From Euryarchaeota archaeon UBA251 (GTDB lineage Archaea; Thermoplasmatota; Poseidoniia; Poseidoniales; Thalassarchaeaceae), in contig DAFJ01000083.1 of the NCBI GenBank assembly GCA_002497905.1, positions 1 through 45,947 of the forward strand: DNA of 45,947 nt. The letters run 5' to 3'. Shown here one piece after another: positions 40,603 to 45,947 of this stretch. Position 1 is the first letter of the stretch; the number at the start of each line of letters is the position of its first letter. The notes beneath the pieces are model-generated. The model saw only the letters and a program-made list of their open reading frames with translations. It was not told where the DNA came from and did not search any database. Both the position numbers and the translations under genes were made by a program.

Positions 40603-41180
40603 CTAATGCCTCCAGTGGAAATCCAATACGATACATACAGAACATCATTACCGTCATCAGATGTAATCCATCGTTCTACCTCAGATGGGAATCCATCATG
40701 CCGCTCAACTGCAGAGAGTATAGTACGGACACCTCCTTCGTTCCGCGGATCCGCCATCAATTCAACCACATCCACTTCACATTGTCTTGCAACAGAAATC
40801 ATGGCATTGATGCTCATCGTAGCAAGACCATGACCACGCTCCTCGGGTGCAATCCAATAACCGAGATTCCAATGGATGCCTCTCCGAGTCCTCTGCTGTT
40901 CAGGAGTTCTAAATCGAACTACATCGAATCCGATAATACCGAGATACTCTCCTCCAACATTCTCTCTGATTAACCAATGATGATAATTCGAAGCATTTGG
41001 TCCCGAGGACACGTCGACAATGAAGGAAGCAATTTGGGGCCCTATTGGCTCGTTACGAGACAACCATGGCATGGCACGATGCACAGAGTCAGGATCTCCT
41101 CTGAACATCTCGACTATTTTCATCACATCCACCTCCTTTAGAGGGACAAGGACATGCTCCTCGCCTGCTGGATGGCTCAT
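40599..41180 (-). CDS. GNAT-family N-acetyltransferase
   Basis: The product has 193 residues from ATG 41180; an upstream GTG at 41195 adds five. The fold is GNAT, closest to RimJ/RimL: residues about 78-100 (GGEYLGIIGFDVVRF) form the central strands, and GIHWNLGYWIAPEERGHGLATMSINAMISVA carries the acetyl-CoA pyrophosphate loop (R/Q-x-x-G-x-G/A form, here ERGHGLA). VELMADPRNEGGVRTILSAVERHDG then matches motif B. It would acetylate an amine on a protein N-terminus or small molecule. It is coupled to the deacetylase at 39790-40602. The substrate is unknown. Confidence 0.82.
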   Translation of the reverse strand: MSHPAGEEHVLVPLKEVDVMKIVEMFRGDPDSVHRAMPWLSRNEPIGPQIASFIVDVSSGPNASNYHHWLIRENVGGEYLGIIGFDVVRFRTPEQQRTRRGIHWNLGYWIAPEERGHGLATMSINAMISVARQCEVDVVELMADPRNEGGVRTILSAVERHDGFPSEVERWITSDDGNDVLYVSYWISTGGIR

Positions 41181-41220
41181 TTGAGTGGGGTGCACGAATG
41201 TCGCATGACAAGACAGTGAT

Positions 41221-42498
41221 TCAACTCAACTGTTTGAGGGCAGCAAGCACATGCTCATCATCCGTGTAATCCTTACGTGCAATCTCAAGCATGGACGATA
41301 GAGCATCTGAACGTCCTAGACTCTTCAGTAAAGCACCGATGTAGAGCATCAACCGCGTTCGATCCCCAAGATGAGGGCCAATCTCATCTAGAATCAGGAC
41401 CGCTTCCTCCTTCCTGTTCATTTTGGCCGCCTCCATTGCATTCTTCACCTTGCCTGCAAGAAGGCGATCATCCCAAGGTTCCGCTTGCGGCCAAGGCCAA
41501 AGAGGTGGGGGGCTCGCAGAAACAACTTCAGGAGGAGCTACGGGGACGGTAGGGAGATTCGGCATTGGAACCGCTACTGGAGTGGTAGCTGGTGATGGTG
41601 AAGGGGCAGTCGGCACAGTTGGCATTGGTGGTATCGAAGGTTGAGGGGTAGGCTGTACATTGGGCTGTACTGGGGAAGGGACTCCTGGAAGAGTCGGAAG
41701 ACTTGCAGGGTTAGTGTTAGCGAACGCTTCTGGAGGCGGGGCAGCAACTGGATGAGTTTCAACTGCAGGAAGTGGGGTTGACACATCTTGAGACTCTGGC
41801 TCGGAAGGTGTTGCTGTTTCAATTGATTCTGGATTAACGACAGGCATTGCCGGCATAGCAGGCATCGAAGTCGGAGCTAAATTATCTGGAATGGAGTCCA
41901 TCTCATCGGTTCCGTTCTGAGGCAACACCGGTGCAGTGTCCGATTCTGACCAATCCGCCGTTAGTAGGTCCTCGTCCATTCCAGGGCCTTCCTTTGATAC
42001 TGGGTCAACAATGGCAATACGTGTAGGTTCAGGGATGGACAGATCTTCTTCTTCTCCTTCTGGAACTACAAACTTCTCGACCGATGAAGGGGCATCGTCG
42101 CTTGTGAGAATGTACTCCTCTTCTTCCTCTTCACTGCCTACCTCTTCATTACTGACTAGTTGACGAGCGAAACCAACCGTCGATGAAACCGTGACATCCT
42201 CAGAATCGCCATAATCGGCGACTTCCACGCTGAGATCGCTCATATCGAAGGTATGGCCTGTCCAATCGACATCGATACCTTCCTCTTCAGAATCTGAAAC
42301 TTCGGAATTCAGTTCATTGAGGAGCGAGTTCACCACCTTTTCATCAGAACTCCGAGACTGTTGGTGATTTCCGACTGTAAAATCATAATAGCATCTTGAA
42401 CAGGACTCAGCACTCAAAGGATTCTCGAGAGTACATAGAGGGCAGGTTAGCCCATCCTTTGTCTCTTCCTTCTTCCGCCGTCCAAACACGGATTCCAT
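41221..42498 (-). CDS. Zinc-ribbon protein with long disordered Pro-rich region
   Basis: The 425-residue protein begins with a small zinc ribbon, CPLCTLENPLSAESCSRC (C19, C22, C33, C36). A long acidic region (about 50-205) and a Pro/Ala/Thr/Val-rich segment (210-345) with many P-x-P repeats follow, probably disordered. The C-terminal 75 residues are helical (EEAVLILDEIGPHLGDRTRL then KSLGRSDALSSMLEIARKDY), like a TPR/HEAT-type fold. No membrane segment is present. The ribbon resembles RanBP2-type or double-zinc-ribbon adaptors. A scaffolding role is guessed; no family is named. It is divergent from the SF1 helicase, with 127 bases between. Confidence 0.62.
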   Translation of the reverse strand: MESVFGRRKKEETKDGLTCPLCTLENPLSAESCSRCYYDFTVGNHQQSRSSDEKVVNSLLNELNSEVSDSEEEGIDVDWTGHTFDMSDLSVEVADYGDSEDVTVSSTVGFARQLVSNEEVGSEEEEEEYILTSDDAPSSVEKFVVPEGEEEDLSIPEPTRIAIVDPVSKEGPGMDEDLLTADWSESDTAPVLPQNGTDEMDSIPDNLAPTSMPAMPAMPVVNPESIETATPSEPESQDVSTPLPAVETHPVAAPPPEAFANTNPASLPTLPGVPSPVQPNVQPTPQPSIPPMPTVPTAPSPSPATTPVAVPMPNLPTVPVAPPEVVSASPPPLWPWPQAEPWDDRLLAGKVKNAMEAAKMNRKEEAVLILDEIGPHLGDRTRLMLYIGALLKSLGRSDALSSMLEIARKDYTDDEHVLAALKQLS

Positions 42499-42625
42499 CC
42501 CCCGGTATTTGTACCGTAATGAAGACCGTGGTTAAGTCCTCCCTGTCCCTGTTGATGCAATTGCCCTTCAAGAGCCAAACAGTTCGCATGGGAGGGACCA
42601 TACACGATGACTATGCCCCCATACC

Positions 42626-44608
42626 ATGGGTCGTGACGATGGACGTGTTCATCGCATTGATACCTCTGGTACGAAGGAACTGGAATCTCCAACCTCAAGA
42701 AAGAGTCAGGATCACCATGCTCGATTTATCGAAGCTATTCGATGGGAGCTCGACGATGAAATGGAACTGGTTGAAGACCGCTTGAGAAACTGGAGTCGTG
42801 CAAGGTTACTTGCTCATGGAGTAAGTCTCTTCGATCTCAAAGCACGTTCAGCAGGATGGATGTATGGAATGCGTCTACTCCGATTAAGTATGGAGAAAGG
42901 AGGGGCGATGCCATCACACCGTTTCAAGCATGGAGATATCGTTCTGCTAAGTCGAAATGAACCTCTTGGCCGACAGGCGGTAGAAGGAGTTGTAGCTCGA
43001 AGAAGCCGGAATCATATCGTTCTCGCCATGAATGACCTCCCGAAAGGCCATCGACAAGGGATTTGGCGTATTGATCGAGGAGCTAATCGAATTGCTCATG
43101 ATCGCATGAGAGATGCGTTAAACGCCTTCCTTGGAGACGAGAAAGCGACTACGCTAACTGGTCTACTTCTTGGACAGGGTCGCGATATAGAACAATCCGC
43201 CAGCGTAGATCATGGAATCAAGGGTGGTAAAAGATCAGAATTGAAGGATGAAAGCGACCTCAATTTAACACAAAACGAGGCCCTCAATGCGGCGACTACA
43301 CGACGACTGACACTTATTCAAGGACCGCCAGGTACTGGTAAGACACATACAGCGGTTCGGATTCTTCGAAGATGGTCATTAGAAGGAAATGCACCGATTC
43401 TCGCTGTAGCTGAATCAAATGTTGCAGTTGACAACCTGTTACAGGGACTCCTTTCGATTGGTGTCGATGCAGTGCGGCTAGGACAGCCTGTAAAAGTCAG
43501 AGAATCCCTACGGGAAGCAACTCTCGATGCAAGAATGGAGCGGCATCGGCTTCAAAAAGATCTGAAAGCAATCATAGATCTAAACGAGAACCTGGCACGA
43601 AAGATATCCGGATTGAAGGGCAAGGAGAAGGGGCTTGCTCACAAGGATCTCAAGCGGGGCTGGGGTGAAGCACGACGTATTGAGCAACAGATGAAGGAAG
43701 ACATACTGAACACAGCGACGGTTATCTGTGCAACTTGTATCGGATCAGGTCACAATATCCTTGATGGCCGAAGATTTCCACGAGTTCTAATTGATGAGGC
43801 GACTCAAGCTACAGAACCAGCGACACTTATTCCAATTGTGCGTGGATGTAGACAACTTGTCCTTGTTGGTGACCATCGACAATTACCTCCAACCGTTATC
43901 TCAAGGAGGGCGGAAGAAGGTGGTTTGGGGGTATCTCTATTCGATCGTATGAGGGGACTTGGTGTCCATTCAATCATGCTCAAGAAACAATATCGGATGC
44001 ACCCCATTATCTCACAATTTCCTTCTATGCAATATTATGACGATGCTCTCATCAATGGAGTGAAGGCAGAAGAGCGACCTGCTCCTGCCGGTCTAATATG
44101 GCCTGATTTCGATAGGCCTGTAGCTTTCCTGCCAATCGAAGGAGGAGAGGTAGTCTCTGAAGATGGGCATTCGCGAGCGAATCCTGCTGAAGCCTCATGG
44201 GTAGTCCGTATACTCAGCATGCTGCTTGAGCCTGGCGATCTAAATACCACCGACATCGGCGTTATTACTCCTTACAATGGACAAGTTCGAGCAATCTTAG
44301 ATTTACTTGAACAGTCAGGTGGCACCACGTTAGGCGATCGTTGGCATGGTATAGAAGTGCGGTCAGTTGATGGATATCAGGGTCGAGAAAAAGAGGTCAT
44401 AATCCTCTCAACGGTCAGATCAAACCCGGAAGGTGAGATCGGATTTCTTGATGATTCACGACGATTGAATGTGGCCATAACTCGAGCAAAACGAGGTCTA
44501 ATCGTCATCGGAGATCAAAATACACTGAGAAATCAAAGAGATTGGGACTTCTGGCTGACTTGGGCACAAGAACGAAGCCTCTTGGCTTGGCACCTACTGC
44601 ACATGTAG
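42626..44608 (+). CDS. SF1 helicase, IGHMBP2/UPF1-like
   Basis: At 660 residues, this SF1B helicase has the usual motifs: Q/GPPGTGKT motif I (232-240), motif Ib VAESNVAVDN (261-270), motif II IDEATQATEP (389-398), motif III GDHRQLPPTV (415-424), KKQYRMHP motif IV, and motifs V-VI SVDGYQGREKEVIILSTVRS and RRLNVAITRAKRGLIVIG. A helical insert between motifs Ib and II (about 295-362) forms the stalk or 1B domain typical of IGHMBP2/Smubp-2 and UPF1. A beta-barrel stretch precedes motif I. Such enzymes unwind RNA/DNA 5'-3' and are found across archaea. ATG 42626 is the likely start. Confidence 0.9.
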   Translation: MGRDDGRVHRIDTSGTKELESPTSRKSQDHHARFIEAIRWELDDEMELVEDRLRNWSRARLLAHGVSLFDLKARSAGWMYGMRLLRLSMEKGGAMPSHRFKHGDIVLLSRNEPLGRQAVEGVVARRSRNHIVLAMNDLPKGHRQGIWRIDRGANRIAHDRMRDALNAFLGDEKATTLTGLLLGQGRDIEQSASVDHGIKGGKRSELKDESDLNLTQNEALNAATTRRLTLIQGPPGTGKTHTAVRILRRWSLEGNAPILAVAESNVAVDNLLQGLLSIGVDAVRLGQPVKVRESLREATLDARMERHRLQKDLKAIIDLNENLARKISGLKGKEKGLAHKDLKRGWGEARRIEQQMKEDILNTATVICATCIGSGHNILDGRRFPRVLIDEATQATEPATLIPIVRGCRQLVLVGDHRQLPPTVISRRAEEGGLGVSLFDRMRGLGVHSIMLKKQYRMHPIISQFPSMQYYDDALINGVKAEERPAPAGLIWPDFDRPVAFLPIEGGEVVSEDGHSRANPAEASWVVRILSMLLEPGDLNTTDIGVITPYNGQVRAILDLLEQSGGTTLGDRWHGIEVRSVDGYQGREKEVIILSTVRSNPEGEIGFLDDSRRLNVAITRAKRGLIVIGDQNTLRNQRDWDFWLTWAQERSLLAWHLLHM

Positions 44609-44615
44609 GAGGAAG

Positions 44616-45185
44616 ATGGCTATGGACCCAATTTCGACACATGGCGGCATTACCAATCTCGCCAAGCATATTGTCTCAGTAGAACATGGGCACTGGAATA
44701 TTCCTGATGGAACCATTCTCGCTCCGATACACAAGAGAGCCGGTGCATTCATGCTCGACGTAATCTTCGTCAACGCTCTACTCTCAATTCTGTCAGGATC
44801 ACGAGTGATGTTCGCTTGGAGCCTATCGATGTGGACCTCTGCCGATTGGGATCACTCATTTGCATGGGCCATCGCAATTCTGTTCGGACACTTTCTGTAT
44901 TGGAGATACACTGGATTGATGCTATCCCGATCTTTAGGACAGCGGCTTCTGGGTTTGGCAGTCGTTCAAGAGAATGGTGATGCGATGGAGTCAGAAGATT
45001 GGGATCAACGGTCTGTTCGTAAACTGCTCTACTTACTTCCAGTAATCAATATCTGGTTCATTGTTCGTGATGTGTTTCGCATGCATCAGCGGCATACACA
45101 TCAGAGTGAGATTGACCTCGCCGCAGGAAGCATCGTGGCTATTGCGAATTCGCTCCCTGTCGCTCACCGAGGGCCCATTCGCTGA
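44616..45185 (+). CDS. RDD family membrane protein
   Basis: The 189-residue product has three membrane helices (about 45-64, 81-98 and 134-150) and the RDD signature: HKRAGAFMLDVIFVNALLS, with R and two D-type positions before helix 1, and SLGQRLLGLAVV after helix 2. RDD proteins are small membrane proteins of mostly unknown role; some act in ion tolerance. It starts 7 bases after the helicase stop, so it is probably co-transcribed with it. It shares its reading frame with the following partial gene, which starts 48 bases after its stop. Confidence 0.8.
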   Translation: MAMDPISTHGGITNLAKHIVSVEHGHWNIPDGTILAPIHKRAGAFMLDVIFVNALLSILSGSRVMFAWSLSMWTSADWDHSFAWAIAILFGHFLYWRYTGLMLSRSLGQRLLGLAVVQENGDAMESEDWDQRSVRKLLYLLPVINIWFIVRDVFRMHQRHTHQSEIDLAAGSIVAIANSLPVAHRGPIR

Positions 45186-45233
45186 AGAGCACATGGAACG
45201 ATTTCAAGTATCGAATCTCCCCCTGCTTTTGCC

Positions 45234-45947
45234 ATGGCCCTTCCGGCGACGCTCCGCATCGGAGACATCGTCGTCCACATTACTAGTATCCAGAATGACA
45301 TTGACGAGGAAGACCGGGATGCAATTCTTATTGGAATTGTCGTCCAGAATAGCAGTTCAGAAGATGCTTCTGGAATTTCGCTATCGATTGAGACCTCCGG
45401 TGCAATAACTAGCGTTTTCAAGGCACTTCCATCAAACATTTCTTCTGGCGCTACACACGAGGCGATGTACTTCCTACCTATTGGCTGCGGTGCTTGGATG
45501 CTTTCAGTCACTCATGCAGGTCTACGTGGAGAATTGGGCCCCTTCCCAGATGGTCATCGACATGTGATTGAGGCACCTCCCCTCTCCGAATCAATCTCAT
45601 CTACTCCGACTAGTAATTCAAGCACTGGTGGTGATGCTTTTGCTGATGCCTTCCAATCTGCGCTCTCTGGCTTCGGTTCTGAAACAACAACAACAGATGT
45701 ACCGATTGAGATGAATGGAGATGACCCACTTGCAGCGGCATTCATGAATTCAGGAGCGGCACAAATCCGCACTTCAACACCAGATACGGTACAACAGATG
45801 CCACCATCTCCGCCTACATCCCCGGTTCCATCGCCACCACCACCTGAAAAATCAGAAATTGAGACTGTGAAGCCTCCTGCTGATTCACCTGGATCAGCGA
45901 TTGATTCTGGACCTCCGATGGGGCCTGGACCTATGGGGCCACCTGCT
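45234..45947 (+). CDS. Partial ORF: beta-domain protein with Pro/Ser-rich tail (runs off window)
   Basis: The frame from ATG 45234 stays open to the end of the window (238 codons). The first 115 residues look like a compact beta domain (TLRIGDIVVHITSIQ, then ILIGIVVQNSSSEDASGIS) with regular strands, similar to CARDB- or immunoglobulin-like modules of the archaeal surface. From about residue 120 it becomes a low-complexity Ser/Thr/Gly, then Pro-rich region (SPPTSPVPSPPPPEK), perhaps a disordered linker. No signal peptide is seen at this ATG. The C-terminus and function are not visible. Confidence 0.55.
   Translation, partial: MALPATLRIGDIVVHITSIQNDIDEEDRDAILIGIVVQNSSSEDASGISLSIETSGAITSVFKALPSNISSGATHEAMYFLPIGCGAWMLSVTHAGLRGELGPFPDGHRHVIEAPPLSESISSTPTSNSSTGGDAFADAFQSALSGFGSETTTTDVPIEMNGDDPLAAAFMNSGAAQIRTSTPDTVQQMPPSPPTSPVPSPPPPEKSEIETVKPPADSPGSAIDSGPPMGPGPMGPPA

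Overview
The window looks like a chromosome segment of a marine planktonic euryarchaeon, most probably Marine Group II (Candidatus Poseidoniales). The archaeal markers are family-B DNA polymerase (5' part only), SRP19, ribosomal protein S8e, Sec61-beta, FEN-1 with a PCNA-type tail, a TRM11/Trm-G10-type THUMP methyltransferase, an MCT-1-like PUA protein and an IGHMBP2/UPF1-like helicase. They sit beside bacterial-type genes (homodimeric pyruvate dehydrogenase E1, RibD, ParA, RapA-like SNF2 helicase) and a full aa3-type terminal oxidase, which fits an aerobic heterotroph. The assignment rests on reading the proteins; no database search was possible.

Layout. 1-4280: start of polB (minus), ilvE, srp19 and rps8e (minus), a FAH-family hydrolase, a PUA protein and a small exported protein. 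4260-9248: four genes all read leftwards, namely two membrane proteins (one with a cytoplasmic SAP domain), a ParA ATPase, and a short protein that starts with the ParB-type ParA-interaction peptide but has no visible ParB domain. 9328-13686: a RimK/RCK_C fusion, a Xer-type recombinase, a small Cys/His protein, an HhH protein with an H1-like tail, and Sec61-beta. 13772-18143: membrane proteins, an NSUN-type RNA m5C methyltransferase and an Lrp/AsnC regulator. 18172-21654: RapA-like SNF2 ATPase facing a TOPRIM protein. 21783-26394: cytochrome oxidase operon coxB-coxA-coxC-coxD, with coxA carrying an exported CxCH domain at its N-terminus. 26439-31569: tRNA-Ser(UGA), a lipoprotein-like gene, a lipid kinase, ribD, tRNA-Arg(UCG) and the TRM11-like gene. 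31629-36603: an exported membrane protein, fen1, a polytopic GT-C-like protein, a LETM1-like protein and a 59-residue Hc1/H1-like protein. 36707-41180: a lipoyl-domain/AceE fusion, a polysaccharide deacetylase and a GNAT enzyme. 41221-45947: a zinc-ribbon/Pro-rich protein, the SF1 helicase, an RDD protein and a partial Pro-rich ORF.

Gene density is very high: no gap reaches 300 bases, many neighbours overlap by 4-17 bases, and several starts are best explained by leaderless or short-leader transcripts. I saw no CRISPR array, insertion sequence or rRNA. The most unusual material is in the domain architectures: CxCH-CoxA, lipoyl-AceE, RimK-RCK_C, SAP-TM beside ParA, and the ParB-peptide-only ParA partner. 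Two small basic or helical nucleoid-protein candidates are also present.
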